From Parasponia andersonii (taxonomy: Eukaryota > Streptophyta > Magnoliopsida > Rosales > Cannabaceae), in the NCBI GenBank assembly GCA_002914805.1, contig JXTB01000030.1, positions 814,305 to 878,304 of the forward strand: a stretch of 64,000 nucleotides of DNA, in the 5' to 3' direction. Shown here one piece after another: positions 11,048 through 23,135 of the stretch. Under the pieces are notes generated by a model. It had not been told where the DNA came from. It worked only from the letters and a program-made list of their open reading frames with translations, and did no database searches. The first letter of the stretch is position 1. Each line of letters starts with the position of its first letter. A program made the position numbers and the translations under genes.

Positions 11048-11069
11048 GGGAGGGGAGGGGAGGGGAGGG
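11048..11069 (+). other. G-quadruplex-type G4 tract
   Basis: GGGAGGGGAGGGGAGGGGAGGG on the plus strand: five G-runs of three to four separated by single A. It lies immediately 3' of the truncated syntaxin exon (antisense to it). It fits the canonical intramolecular quadruplex pattern. Confidence 0.8.
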
Positions 11070-11073
11070 TTTG

Positions 11074-11279
11074 CTGACAGTTTCTCGCGAAGCTGAAGAG
11101 TATCTCTTTGGGGGTGCCGAGAGAATTGACGAGGCGGTAAAAGGAAGAGACGGCAGTGTTGATTTGGAAAATCCCAGATGCCAAAGCCTGAGATGGGTCA
11201 ACTACACTCCTCCGTGTGATTGTCGCTGCGATCTGCCGATGCCCATGCCACCGCCGGCCTCAAGATCTTGAAAGCTCAT
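11074..11279 (-). pseudogene. SYP2-type Qa-SNARE (syntaxin) first exon, broken
   Basis: Reading from 11279 on the minus strand: MSFQDLEAGG…, then after a frameshift ALASGIFQINTAVSSFYRLV and NSLGTPK. The opening MSFQDLEAG and the FQINTAVS-F-RLVN-LGTPK block are hallmarks of plant vacuolar/prevacuolar syntaxins (SYP21/SYP22, PEP12/VAM3 type). In those proteins this is the Habc N-terminal part that takes part in vacuolar membrane fusion. A stop plus frameshift around 11213 and an extra GA at about 11105 break the frame; the following LQLREKLS can be read only after that shift. Nothing downstream (Habc remainder, SNARE motif, membrane anchor) is present. About 140 bp of purine/pyrimidine leader-like sequence precedes the ATG. 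A captured or duplicated gene fragment, not functional. Confidence 0.8.
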
Positions 11280-11646
11280 TCTTTTTTCTTCTCTTCTCTT
11301 CTCTTCTTTTCTTTTCTATTTTGGTATCCCGAAAGGAGGAAGTTTCGTTTCGTTTCTTTTCGTTTTGTTTCGTAGACAGACACAAAAGACCAAAGACAGA
11401 GAAGAATGAAACTATATCTTTTTAATTTAATAAATATTCAAAATATATACTTTTAAGATATAAACCCTAACGATCGAAAACCCAAATCCTTATTCCTTTC
11501 ACGTAACCTCCTTGTAGTTTATGAATTAAGTGAAAAAATAGGGAGAAATTTTAGACAAACCATGTGAAATATAGGTTTTACCCTTTGATTTCACACTATG
11601 TGAGCTCTCATATTACTATTTTAAAAAAAGTGCGTCCTGACGTTAC
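11280..11646. other. Leader-like sequence upstream of the syntaxin fragment
   Basis: CTTTT/TCTTC-rich tract (11280-11320) and GTTTCGTTTC repeats. This is probably the original 5' UTR or promoter of the captured exon (read on the minus strand). Confidence 0.4.
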
Positions 11647-11785
11647 TATTTTAAAATAAAATTGGTAAATAGAGTCCACATGATCACACTGACTATTAGA
11701 CAGCTTTCACACTATTTTTTTTTTAATTTTATTTGTAAACTAAGAGAACGATTGAAATATTAACTCTGTTTCATTCGAAGATATC
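11647..11785 (+). repeat. Direct repeat, right copy
   Basis: Counterpart of 10867-11006. It continues into GATATCGACGATATTC instead of the (TA)n found after the left copy. Confidence 0.88.
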
Positions 11786-11832
11786 GACGATATTCAAACG
11801 AGAAGATTTCGCTCCAAATAGCAGAATAAAGA

Positions 11833-11879
11833 CATCAAACAAAAGGCTAGAATAGACATCAAACAAAAGGCTAGAATAG
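11833..11879 (+). repeat. 24-bp tandem duplication
   Basis: GACATCAAACAAAAGGCTAG followed by AATA occurs twice in succession without differences. Confidence 0.9.
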
Positions 11880-13191
11880 TTCCTTTCGCTTAGTAAGAGC
11901 GCAACAATACTTTATATGTCAATAAAAGATTATTGAAAGCAATGATATTTCCTTCGAAGACAAAACAAAATGGATGATACCATAATCACATTTAAAAAAG
12001 AAAAATGTCCTAAAGAGACTATAACATTGACAATTGACACCGATTATCTTAATTTAGTCCTTGTAATAGAAACAAAGTACTTTACAGCAAAATAAACACT
12101 ATCAATGACGCTGAATTTCTGACATTGGCACACACTCGATGAAGAATCAACCGCTCCTCTGGCTATTGTACTTGGCGTTTGGTTGGGGATAATCCATAGC
12201 AAAGGAATGTACTGATTTTCTCTTGTTTGGTTCGATTTTGACTAAAGAATTCTCCTCCATGGAATTACAATTCTCATAAATAGAGGAATTAGAATTATAC
12301 TTATTTAAAGGTCATTTATAAATTCCTGAGTCATCTTTTCTCTTCCATGTTTGCCCCTATTTTACACTGCCTCCTTATCACATTCTTTGTCATCATCGAC
12401 AAAGATCATCTACCCAGAAAAAAAGAAAAAAGAAAAAAAAAAAAAAACAAGGTGCAACATCTAGGTTCGAAAGCCCACTCTTTATCTCATCTTATTTCAT
12501 TGTTCATATAGATTGGAAATCCCAGCGTTTGTCTCCTCTTATCGATCATCTAGATTAGCCTAGGTTTCTCTTTTCTTCTTCTCCAATCGTTCCTGCTTGT
12601 GAGAGAGCATACACCTAGGTTTCTCAATCCATCACTTCCCATCGTTCATGTTTGGGTTTTCTTTGTTATTTTCCTTTTTAAATAATTGGCCTGAGAAATT
12701 TCAGTTGCCCTTGTATGTGGATTGGACTTGACATATTGACCGATATGGAGAAAAAAAAATGGTTTACTACTACAAATAAGTATGAAGTTCGCAAAATCAA
12801 ATCAGAGCAAAAAATTATATTGGGTTTTTCTTTCTTGGCTCGGAAATGGAAATTTCGCTTGCTTTTATTGATTTAATTGTTTCTCTATGCTGCTAATAAA
12901 ATTGATGCATTTTCTTTTCTCTCTTCTGAATGTATTTAATTTTTGCACATATATATATGGGGTAAGTTTTTAATGAGTATTTTTGTTTTGTTCTATGAAA
13001 GAATAAATTTGACTAATTTAGAAATAAACCTATAATAACAAGTTATATCATTCAATATATTAATTTCCAATTTATATTTTTATTTCTTTTCATTTTGAAT
13101 ATTTAATTTAAAATTTAATTTTTTTAATTACCTTTAATTTAAGATTATATATACTATTGTATCTTCAATATTTCATAAAATTTCTTTTTTA
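11880..13191. other. Spacer, no gene recognised
   Basis: AT-rich with simple A runs (12420-12450). 12170-12320 (GGCGTTTGGTTGGGGATAA, GAATTACAATTC) resembles MITE-type DNA, but I could not define ends. No coding signal. Confidence 0.45.
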
Positions 13192-13218
13192 NNNNNNNNN
13201 NNNNNNNNNNNNNNNNNN
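13192..13218. other. Assembly gap (27 N)
   Basis: Run of N; the sequence on both sides is AT-rich non-coding. Confidence 1.
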
Positions 13219-13395
13219 GATCACCATTTAATGGTGATCTAATGGCTTTAATGAAGTGCATGAAAAGACGTGTATTATTAATGCTCTTTCTCTCTCTTAT
13301 TTTTTACAATAAAAAAATGTGTATGCTAAAATTTCATTGGCTAAATTGATACCTATGCATAGGTAAAAAAAAAAAATACCTACTGGATTGGTGTT

Positions 13396-13452
13396 CATAT
13401 ATATATATATCATTACATATGTTATATAACATATTTTTACAGTTTAATAATC

Positions 13453-13487
<35 letters not shown>

Positions 13488-14775
13488 TATACGACATAGA
13501 GAAATTGTAAATAATAATCTTTTTTCTGAACGAATTGCATATAATAATCTATATTCGTTTTTCATTTTCATAAAAATAATAATTTTTTTTTCTTTTAAAA
13601 AAATTATATCAATATTAGGAGTATACTCATAAAAATAAAAGTACAATCAATTCAATTACGTTATTTTATAATAATAACCAAACATAAATATTTTTATTTT
13701 AAAATTTATTTTAAAATTTCAACTAAACAAAATTATCGCTTTAATTTTTATTCCATCCATATTCTTATTGCTACCATTTACTTTGGGGGCGGCTAGTGTC
13801 AAGTGATATGGACCTCCACTAGCAAAAGGGAATGTGTTAATATATTCAGAATTTTAATTTAATGATACTCAATATTTTTCCTTTTTTTTTTTTCACGGAC
13901 AGTTGAGTGGATGTCATGAAGGGAAGGCCACGATGTTTGTCTTGTAGTTCTGATTTATAGACTCATTTTTAATCGTTTGACAGACTGTACGTACTGATTC
14001 AGTGAATAGCCAGATGAATGGTTGATTCTTCATTATGATTAATGACAATGAAAATGAAAATGGTACTGAATGGACATGCAGAATAATTAATGATACGTGG
14101 GCGTAGGTAAATAAGTGATATACATGGAACACCACTAGCAAAACGGAATGTGCTAATTCGGAATTCTGATTTATTGAGATTTCTTTCGTGCACTAATTAT
14201 TTTCCTTTTTTCTTTTTTCTTTTTCCTTTCCCAGAGAGTTGGGAAAATGTATTGAAGGCCACGATTTCTGTCTTGTTATTCTTATTTATGGATTCGTTTT
14301 TAACCCTTCAATGGACACTGAGTTTGGTTGCGTGGAATGAGATTATAAGCAATAATAACAATAATGATGAGAATTGGATGAAATATTGGCTGGGTGGAAC
14401 GAGATTGTAAGCAATAATAATAATAATAATGAGAATTAGGATGAAATAGAAAATAACTGTGATAATTTTGTTTGATTGAAACTATAAAATGAGTCTTTGA
14501 ATAAAAATTATTATGTTTGGTTATTAATAAAATGCAATAGAATTGATTGTACTTTTACTAATATACTCTTAATCTTGATATAATTTTTTTTTAAAAAAAT
14601 AATAAATATTTTTATGAATATGAAAAACAAATATAAATTATTATATGCAGTTCCTTCAGAAAAAGAAATTATTATTTACAATTTCTCTGTCGTATAATAC
14701 ACATATATGGATTATGAAACCGTAAAAATATGTTATACAACATATATAACGAAATATATATATATATATATATAT
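13396..14775. mobile_element. Fold-back transposon with ~370-bp terminal inverted repeats
   Basis: Left arm 13396-13774 and right arm 14411-14775 are inverted copies. They share CATATGTTATATAACATATT versus its complement, ATACGACATAGAGAAATTG versus CAATTTCTCTGTCGTATAAT, and TAAACAAAATTATCGC. Both arms begin in (TA)n, so exact ends and target duplication cannot be set. The centre holds no coding sequence but a second-order duplication of about 316 bp. A third, isolated arm of the same family is at 60030-60165. Non-autonomous. Confidence 0.75.
13795..14310 (+). repeat. ~316-bp direct duplication inside the fold-back element
   Basis: AAGTGATATGGACCTCCACT…GGCCACGATGTTTGTCTTG (13801 onward) recurs as AAGTGATATACATGG…GGCCACGATTTCTGTCTTG (14112 onward), including the T-rich tract and a GGATTCGTTTTTAA-like end. 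The copies are clearly diverged. Confidence 0.75.
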
Positions 14776-14788
14776 CAGTTAGCTGCAT

Positions 14789-15700
14789 TCAGTCCTTAAC
14801 ACGCTTCGTTATACAGGATTTCTCCATCATCGGAAGTACTTGCAATGTTCCCCTAAGCAATCGATGACTCATGGTCCTTCTCTCTGGAATTTTTATTCTT
14901 CTTGAGTTGTCAACACTCCCTTTTGACATGCCCCTTTTTGTCATAATGATAATATTTGACATTCTTTTTACTTCTTGACTTTGATCTATCATGACTCTGA
15001 CTTTTACTGGAGCCACGTTCTGTTAATCTCCCTCTCATTCTCAAAGCCTTTGCTTGTTATGAACTTGCCAATCTATCTTTCTTGTTCTTACACTGATTTT
15101 CTTCTTCGAAAACAACAGTTGTAAGATCATTGAAAACTAGAGTTTGTAACATTGTTGGTCATATTTATGATGAGTTAATCATACAAATTAGATAGACTCT
15201 GAAGTAATATTTCTGTACATTCATTATCCTTTATTTTATATTCTATTACTATGAGCTATGAAAATAGAATGTTGAGGGTATTGATGTGGTTGGTCATCAT
15301 TATTGATTCCACCATCCGAATGGTGTAAAGCCTTTTCTTTAACAAAATTTTATTGTGGAGTGACTTGGACTGATACAGCTTTGTGAGTGTATCTCATATC
15401 TCCTTAGCTGACTTCTTCTCTTCAATGCTCGACAAGACTCCATCTGCTAGCGCCAGATATAACTTAGCGATAGTATTGCCATCTATCTCGTCTTACGTGT
15501 TATCATCAGTATTCTCAGCAGGCCTTTCCCTAATTACTGCTAGGCAATTATCTATTCTCAAGATTACCTTTATCTTCATTTTCCACATAGAGAAATTGCT
15601 CCCATTGAACTTTTCAATATCGAATTTTACCGCTATTTTTATTCACCACGATTTATTCAGTTGCCACTGTTTCACTGTATATGAATAGTACTATATACAT
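14789..15700 (-). pseudogene. Ty1-copia gag remnant
   Basis: Minus-strand fragments in order: near 15620, FNGSNFSMWK-like sequence typical of the copia gag start. Near 15400, LALADGVLSSIEEKKSAKEIWDTL-type sequence, of which only pieces stay in frame. Near 15330, LHNKILLKKRLYTIRMVES-like sequence. Near 14940, a zinc-knuckle-like YYHYDKKGHVKREC lacking its first cysteine. Gag coats the element RNA. Frames are interrupted by stops and shifts, and no protease, integrase or reverse transcriptase follows toward 14780. The fragment abuts the fold-back element. Confidence 0.7.
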
Positions 15701-15725
15701 GAATAGTACTATATATATGAACAGT
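15680..15725 (+). repeat. ~20-bp tandem triplication
   Basis: Three near-identical units TATATGAATAGTACTATATA, TACATGAATAGTACTATATA and TATATGAACAGTGC at the 5' side of the copia gag remnant. Confidence 0.7.
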
Positions 15726-18209
15726 GCTCCAACTAATGACTTTGGTACCACTATTAGGAGATCGGCTTTGCGGAAGTGACAACACATAGCTAAAATACGA
15801 GTTGAGAAAATTTGGGTAAAATGGAAAAGATAAGGCATATAAAAGATTTAATGTGATTCACCCAATGTAACGAGCTGACTTTTAAGACTGATATCTACGT
15901 ATATTCTTAACTTAATTTATTTTTTAAAAAATTACAAACTTGGACTATGAAAATTCATGATAAATTTTTTTATTTATGTAATTCTCTCAAGATAGTAAAC
16001 CAATTATTCTAAATGTCATATTAAGAAATTTATAGAAACTATTGAAAGAAAAATTATTTTTTTTATGAGATTTAAATAATATGTAACTAAAAGGGCTTCA
16101 AAGTAAGGAGGGGGGGTCACAAACGGACCTCTTAAATCACAAACTCTCTTTAGACGGTTTAAGTCTTTTTGACAAAGCTCACTTATTCTTACATTTGTTT
16201 AAATCAATATATTAGATAATAAAAAAATATAATTATTTAAAAATCTTTAATTATTGAAAATATACTTCAAGATAATATATATATATATATATATATATAT
16301 TTATGGTATTCTATAAAGGGATATTTAGATAACATTAATCATATTGTATATAGCAAAATGATTACTTAATTTTAAAGGCATTAATTTACACTATAAATTT
16401 AGATTTCATACTTAACATTTCATCTCGTTACTAATTTAAAGAAATATATGACTTAATCTTACATATTTAAGTAAAGTATATCGTTTAAAGAGAAGACAAC
16501 TTATACATAAATTTATAGTAGTGATATCCCAAAGCCCATGCCTCGCATCCATCCTCGCCTCGATTTTAGTCAACCCATTATTCAAAATAAAAGTTGCTTG
16601 CCTTTGGTACCTACAATATGGACATTTACACTACGTGAACTTTCGCTTAGTAAATACAACTCATCTCATAAAATATTTCATACAAATAATATTTTATAAA
16701 AGTTCAATTTTTGTGTCCTTATGTAATCTTTCAACTTGTATTTTATGAAGTAATCTTTTATCATATATATTATTATAAAATCTTTTATCTTTCTAATGGG
16801 TCCTTGTGTACGTACCAAGTATGTACTTACTGATTGAAAATCAGTGGAACGACCTCGCTGAAACACCAATGGTCATAAATTTAAGATATTTTCCTCGGGA
16901 ATCCTCACCTAGTGGAGGTCTGTCTTATCTTCCCTTAGAAATCCTCATCTAGTGGATGTTGGTACGACACCTTTATATTATTTTTTTTTACTTAGTCTCC
17001 TTTTTAACATAAATGGTTGTATCATATTTCAAATCAAAATATATATTTTATATTCTTAATACTCTCTTTATTTGAAGTATATTTATCAAGTTATAAACAA
17101 TATTGTAAAGTAAATTTATCTCATCTTATTATCATAGGAGGCATGTATTTTTATAGGCACATATACAAGCCAAACAAACATCTTATGCATAAGAAAAGTA
17201 TCATATTTAATTATCTCAAATACTTTTATTTCAAACAGAACATACTTTTAAAACTATCCATATGGTAGGTGAGATTGTACTTACTTTAAGTCCTTAGAAA
17301 ATGTTCTTCGTGCTTGCAGTGAAATACAATACACTTAACCTTGTTGCAATCACGTGCCTCTTCTTTATCCTTTTTATTCATTATTCATGCATCAATATTC
17401 ATTTTATATATCAACATATGCTATCATTGGTCATATGAAACTAATTTTACGTATTTGTAAACATTCACAATATAAATCTTAAAATTAACGTTTAACATTA
17501 AAATTGTAGAATTTTGGTGCGTAATGCGTAGTAAGGAATTTCATATTCTAGTCCATAATTATATTCATTCTAAAAATTTACATGAATCAATATGAAATAA
17601 ACTAAAATCTAAAGATTATAGTTTAGAATTTATAAACAATATTTATCACTATTTATTTTTTCAATTTACAATTTGTAATAAAATTGTTAACGATGCGACT
17701 AAACAAGAATAATTGAATTTTTGGGGGTGTCTATAAATCAAAAAAACTCAAAATTTTAAAAACACATCATTAGCATTTTATAACTTATGTATAATATTTG
17801 AAAATTCTAAAATAGATAATTTCATAACACTATAATCACTTGTAATTATACCTTAGAATTTATTTCAGTGCTTTGAAATATTGAAGCATTGTATATTCCG
17901 AAAATTATAATTAAATTTATAGACATCAAAAAATTATGAAAACTTCCAAGAATGATCTTACTTATATATGAACATATAGTTAAAATGGTAACCCAAAATA
18001 AAAATATTTGCCCTTTCAAATTATAGAATCAATTATATAAACTCTGTTTTACAGCTTTTCTTAACTAACGACTAACTTGTGTTAAATGATTTTTATAAAA
18101 TTATAGGAGTAGGGTATAAAAATAAAACTTTCCAAAAATTATGTATACATATAGAAATACTTTTCACAAAAATTTCATAACTTAATAAGGTTTTTAACTC
18201 TATATATAT
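15726..18209. other. AT-rich spacer, no gene recognised
   Basis: Contains (TA)n at about 16278-16300 and a doubled motif AATCCTCACCTAGTGGAGGT / AATCCTCATCTAGTGGATGT at 16900-16960, probably retroelement debris. Reading frames are short and AT-driven. Confidence 0.5.
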
Positions 18210-19014
18210 TGTTGGAGCGGTTTTCACCAGCTGTCCACGTATCTCTGAACTGTTGATGTTGTATCCTCCAATTGTCCACGTGTTCTTGCTGTCCCAAAAA
18301 ATTTTTGACTTCAGGCAGGATCGGAGAGGTGGGGGAGGCCACCTGCAAAGACTCTCTGATGCTTAAGTTAGGTGTTTATCTTTGATTAAGAGCAGCAAAG
18401 ATTTAGTTTTTCTTTGTAGGAGTATATCTTTATCTTTTTATATGCGTACATGCATTCTCCTATCGGGGACGCATGACTCATATATATAGTCCTGAAATTG
18501 TGAACCTCATGGTTCTCAATCCCAGGACCGAGTTCCTTTTCTCATCAGGACTTACTCTAGAGATCACGGGCCGAGATTACCATGATTCTCTTTGCATCGT
18601 CGTAGCCTAGTTTCCACCGTCCCCTATGGCTCGAGTCTGTCAGGGGCGAGACTTTGACAAACCGCCCTTCTGTCAGGACGGTTTTTCTAATGCGCATACT
18701 TACTCAGGATCATATTAAATGCTCTGTCTGGGTCTGGAGCTGTGAGTTGCTTCCCATTGTACTCTGATGGAAGACCCTTGGGGCTCCAGACCCTCAGCTG
18801 TCGAGGTAAGAATCGGACTGGGCTGAGTCCATCCAGGGTCTGGGATCAGCTCGGCCCTAGCCTCGGACTGCCCATGGGCCTATGTGGTACTACGTGCGAC
18901 TTGCGTGGCCTTTAATTAGTCACTCTGGACACGTGTCGGACGGTGTGCCCCGTTTATGACCTATTCTGCCACTTAATCGTCCACATGGTGTATGATTTAG
19001 GAACGGGTCCTACA
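18210..19014. mobile_element. Solo LTR (805 bp) with TATAT target duplication
   Basis: A GC-richer island that begins TGTTGGAGCGG and ends GGTCCTACA. The termini TGTTGG/CCTACA are near-inverted and have the TG…CA form of LTRs. Five bases before (18205-18209) and after (19015-19019) are both TATAT; because the flank is (TA)n, this is weaker than it looks. An internal TATATATA lies at 18480, followed by CCTGAAATTGTG, and there are CACGTG-type boxes (TCCACGTGTTC near 18277, ACACGTGTCGG near 18930). No internal retrotransposon sequence on either side. Orientation not determined. Confidence 0.75.
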
Positions 19015-19660
19015 TATATATATCATAGATTGAATTTAAACCTAAGGCAATAAAATATACAAATCTTAAAAGACTAAGAGTTCTAAGAATTACTTTTTTT
19101 TTTTGGAAACTTGAAGAACTCTAAGAGGAAATTCTTGAAATCACAATTGATGAAATAGAAACTTTGAGAGAAAGATGGAGGAAAAAATGAAGGAAGTTGA
19201 TTATGTTTATAAAAGAGTGCTCTATTTATAGGCTAATTATGTACATATAATATAATTAAAAATTAATTCAAAAAAAATATTAATAATAATCACCATTTAC
19301 CTAACTTTTTTTTTATTTGTTATCTTTTCATCATACAATTAAATTAATTTTATTAACCTAACTATGCTTCATCCACTTAAAAAAAATAATATATTATCCT
19401 GTCATATTTTTATTTAATATCCATAAAATCTATATAATGGATATACCATTCAAATAATTAATGTATTATTACATAACTTACCTAATTTTTGTTTTGTTTT
19501 CTAATGTAATTAATAAATTTATTTTATTTTGATGGTAATAATATATAAATAAAAAATGTTAATGATCTTTTACATCATTTTCCATTCATATAAGTGAATT
19601 GATGAATATATATGCATATTATTAAAATGTGTTAATGGCTACACCACTAATTCTTCTTTT

Positions 19661-19702
<42 letters not shown>

Positions 19703-20535
19703 TCTTACTTGTGACTATTTAACTTATTACTTGGGCTTCAAATATTTACTTCAACTTGGGCTCTCTTATTACCTATTGGGCCAAGATAAATGATATTAGG
19801 CTAAAGGATTAAAACTAAATGATAATTACAAATAAGAATACTAACAGTTTCAAATTTGGATTTTTCTATTACCTATTAGGCTAAGATAAATGATTATTGA
19901 ACTCCAACACTTTATAGCCCAATAGTAAACATAATTAACTAGGCCTATTTCATATTAACAACAATAGCTATATATGTTGTAAAATAAGTTATACTTGTAA
20001 TTAGGCACATTGTTCAACTTGGCTTTTTTGTCTGTATCTTACTGCAACATATTCACGAAATTTATTAGTCTATAACTACTCAATTTCTATGATCAAAGAA
20101 ATGAAATATATATTATAAAATTTTAGACAAGAAAATTAACATGATAAATTCATTCTTCAAGAGAATACACTAATATTAAAAGATCATGATAAATAATTAT
20201 TAAAATAAATTTTTTTTCAAGTCTAAGGTTTTCTTGGGTTTTACACCCAATTTAGGCTACGTTTACGGACAAGGCTGTGAAGAATTTCTTTATGAAAAAG
20301 AGATTAAAACTTACTTCTCTCTAAATACAAGGAGAAAACAAATGAACTTCTCTCTCTTAAAATAGGAGAAAACACTCTCTCTAAACAATTTAGTAGAAAG
20401 CAAGTGGGACACTAAGAGGAATTCTTAGGCTTGAATTCTCTCTTAGAAAGGAAGAAGATTTTAGAATGGGATGCAAAACAAGTGATGAAACTCTTTGTAT
20501 TTATAGAACATGAAATGTGGTGTGAACATCACCTT
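19015..20535. other. AT-rich spacer, no gene recognised
   Basis: (TA)n at 19663-19700. 19050-19250 and 20270-20520 contain CTCTATTTATAGGC- and CTTTGTATTTATAGAAC-like promoter or leader sequence with repeated TTCTCTC, typical of copia LTRs but without definable ends. Confidence 0.45.
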
Positions 20536-20670
20536 TTATTATTGTTATTACGGCTGCTCTTTTCACTATTGCTATTGCGATTGCTTTTTTTACTACTGTT
20601 ATTGTGACTACTCTTTTTACTGTTCCTATTACGGCTGACCATTTTACTATTTCTATTACGGCTGGTTGGT
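20536..20670. repeat. ~27-bp minisatellite, five units
   Basis: Units of the form ACTATTGCTATTGCGATTGC / ACTGTTCCTATTACGGCTGA, each followed by TTTTT. On the minus strand this gives a low-complexity run rich in Asn, Ser and Arg (RNRNSKKSS-like) and should not be taken for a gene. Confidence 0.8.
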
Positions 20671-21389
20671 GAGCTGCAATTGTTTATTTGTTCAACAATT
20701 ACTTCAAGCATTTCTTGGGTAAGCCTCACGATGGAAGAAGGCTATTGAATTTATAAGGTCAAAGTCTCGGCCATATAGATTTGTAAGATCTCGGCCATAA
20801 TAGCAAAATAGTGATGTCTTCAGGAATCTAATGTTAGGGGTCATTTTTGTTCGCCCGCCGCTCCTATTTTTTTTTCCTCTTACATTACCAAAAAAAAAAA
20901 AAATTCCTTATCGAGGCCATTATTTTTTCTCAAAACTGAAACAAAGAACACGCAAAAAAAGGAATTAAAAATCATAAAAAATCGCTGTGGAACTGAAAAA
21001 TGGTTCATCAAAGTTACTTTTTAAGATCTTCAACCCATTGTTCTCGTCTCAACGAACAAAAAAATTCCCAAAATGGCAAACACCCAATATACTGAAACTT
21101 TGCATTGAGATCGAGAACTTCGGCGAAGAAGAAGAAGGTAGTAGAAGAGAAGAATATCCCAATGAATCGATCGATTAGAAAGAAAAGAGGCCGATATAAC
21201 ATGAAAGAAATGTTTGATTTTTTTAATTGTTTATACAAAAATCCTTATTTTTTTGAGTTTGTCTATGATTATATCTCTTAGTGTCATAGAATGAGATTTT
21301 TTTGTGAAAATTTTGTCAGGTTTGTCGATGCCTATCTCATTTTCTCATTTGCTGTAGAAACAATTTTGGGTAAAACTCTTTATGAGATT

Positions 21390-22780
21390 TCTTGATGTGA
21401 GGTTAAGTTCTTCTTGATCCCAAGTTAAGTTTTTCTTGATCTTTCTTAGGTCAAGTCTCACTTGACCTTGGGTCAGATCTCACTTGGTCCTCACTTGTTT
21501 GATTTAATTTAATGTTTTACTATTTTTAATTGGAGACTATAGGATGCTTGTGATGAAGTATGCCGAGTTCCTAATGTTCGACAAGCTTATTACCAAGGTC
21601 AATGCAGAGAGGATAGAATACTTTCGTCATAAGTTTGCATGCAAGTTGTATTATCATATATTGCAGAAAAATGAGTCAAAACTGACCAAGAGGAGTCACC
21701 CAATTTCTGAGAGAAAGACAATGATTTATTTTGTAGATATATTTTAGACAATTTTTTCCATTATTCATATCTAGTTTTTACTTTTGTTTTGTTGTATTGG
21801 CATAACTATCATCTTATCTATAATTATCTATTTAGTCTAACTTGACCCCAAGTCAATTATTACTTGACCCTAGATCAAGTTGACAAGTAAAACTTGACCT
21901 ATGGTCAAGAATCACTTTATGGGTTTTGAAGTAATAATTTATTAAAGTTACCTTAAGTCAGATTGTTTTTTACTATAGATCAAATTATTTTGTACTTCCT
22001 CTCAAGTTATTTTTAACTTCATGCCAAATTGTTATTGAGAAAACATATAAGTTTAAGAACATATAACATCGCGATCAAGTTTCATATCAAACTACGCTTT
22101 AGAACTAAAGTCATGACCTTTATTGAAAATATTACTCACTCTAAGTCAATCGCTTTTTTACCTTACGTTAATTATTTTTCGACCTCGGGTCAAGAACAAC
22201 TTTGTCCTAAGTCAATCACTTCTTGACCCAAAGTAAAAAAAAAAACTTGACTCGAAGCCAATAACTTCTTGACCTTAAATCAAGAACTAAGTCAAAAAAA
22301 CTCATCACTTGTGGTCAAGAAAGTCTTGATCCCAAATCAATAACTTCTTAATAGGATCAAAATGTTCCTGACTCAAAGTCAAGAACATCCTGATCACAGG
22401 TGAAAAATAACTAAAATTTGGTGTTAGCATTGAGCTGGTTAAGATTTTTTTTCAGACTGTAATTTCAGAATTTATCCCAATTAAGTTTGACTTAAATAAA
22501 CTTTGCACAAGAGGTCTTATAGGTGAGAAGAGCATTTTTTATATCCATAAAATAACTCAAAAACTATATCCTCAGAATAATGTCTTCCATGAAACATAAA
22601 TTGTTACAAGTAATAAATGAAAGAAAAATGACTTCAAAATGATGAGGTACTTGTCAAAATCTTTTGAATATAATTTAAGATTAAATTGACTCAAAGGTCA
22701 CTATCATATTGACCAAAAGACAAGATGGTTTTGATATAAAGTTAAGTTAGTCTTGATTATATGTCAAAATTAGTTTGACC
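21390..22780. repeat. TTGAC/GTCAA-rich repeat region (arm B')
   Basis: Counterpart of 5570-6960; many CTTGACC and GGTCAAG motifs in both orientations, for example CTTGACCTATGGTCAAG near 21895. Confidence 0.7.
21534..21747 (+). pseudogene. ULP1-type protease C-terminal exon (copy B'), catalytic motif lost
   Basis: Same exon as 6583-6796, on the plus strand: MLVMKYAEFLMFDKLI, then NAERIEYFRHKFACKLYYH, stop at 21747. The DCG motif has become D-Y-R (GACTATAGG), so the catalytic cysteine and the following glycine are gone. The acceptor AG seen in the other arm is GG here. The coding stretch is otherwise open. Interpreted as a dead transposon-borne fragment that has decayed further than its partner. 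Confidence 0.7.
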
Positions 22781-23037
22781 TACGACATGATAACAAAATC
22801 TATAAGACATTAAGAAGATGACGAATACACCAAAATATAGAATTTTTAGGTCATTATTGCTCAGATCAGTATTATGGTCCTCCTTCAAATATTACTTACT
22901 CACTATCAACTATAAAAACTATTATTGAAAAAAAAAACTTATTTATTTATCTTCAAAATCCTAAACACTCCCCACCTATCAATGCCAAACTTCTTTCCAG
23001 CTAAGGTTTTTAATAAACAGTAAAAGGAATGTAAAGA

Positions 23038-23135
23038 AAGAGAGAAAGAGAGAGGTGGAGAGAGAGAGAGAGGGAGAAGAAGATAAACCATCAAAAAGAA
23101 GAAGAAGAAGAAGAAGAAGAGAGAGAGAGAGAGAG
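23038..23135. repeat. (GA)n / (GAA)n microsatellite cluster
   Basis: Complement of the CT cluster at 5180-5290. Unit numbers differ between the arms. Confidence 0.9.

Noticed and set aside
20529..20729. Asn/Ser/Arg-rich protein on the minus strand
   Set aside because: Product of a 27-bp minisatellite.
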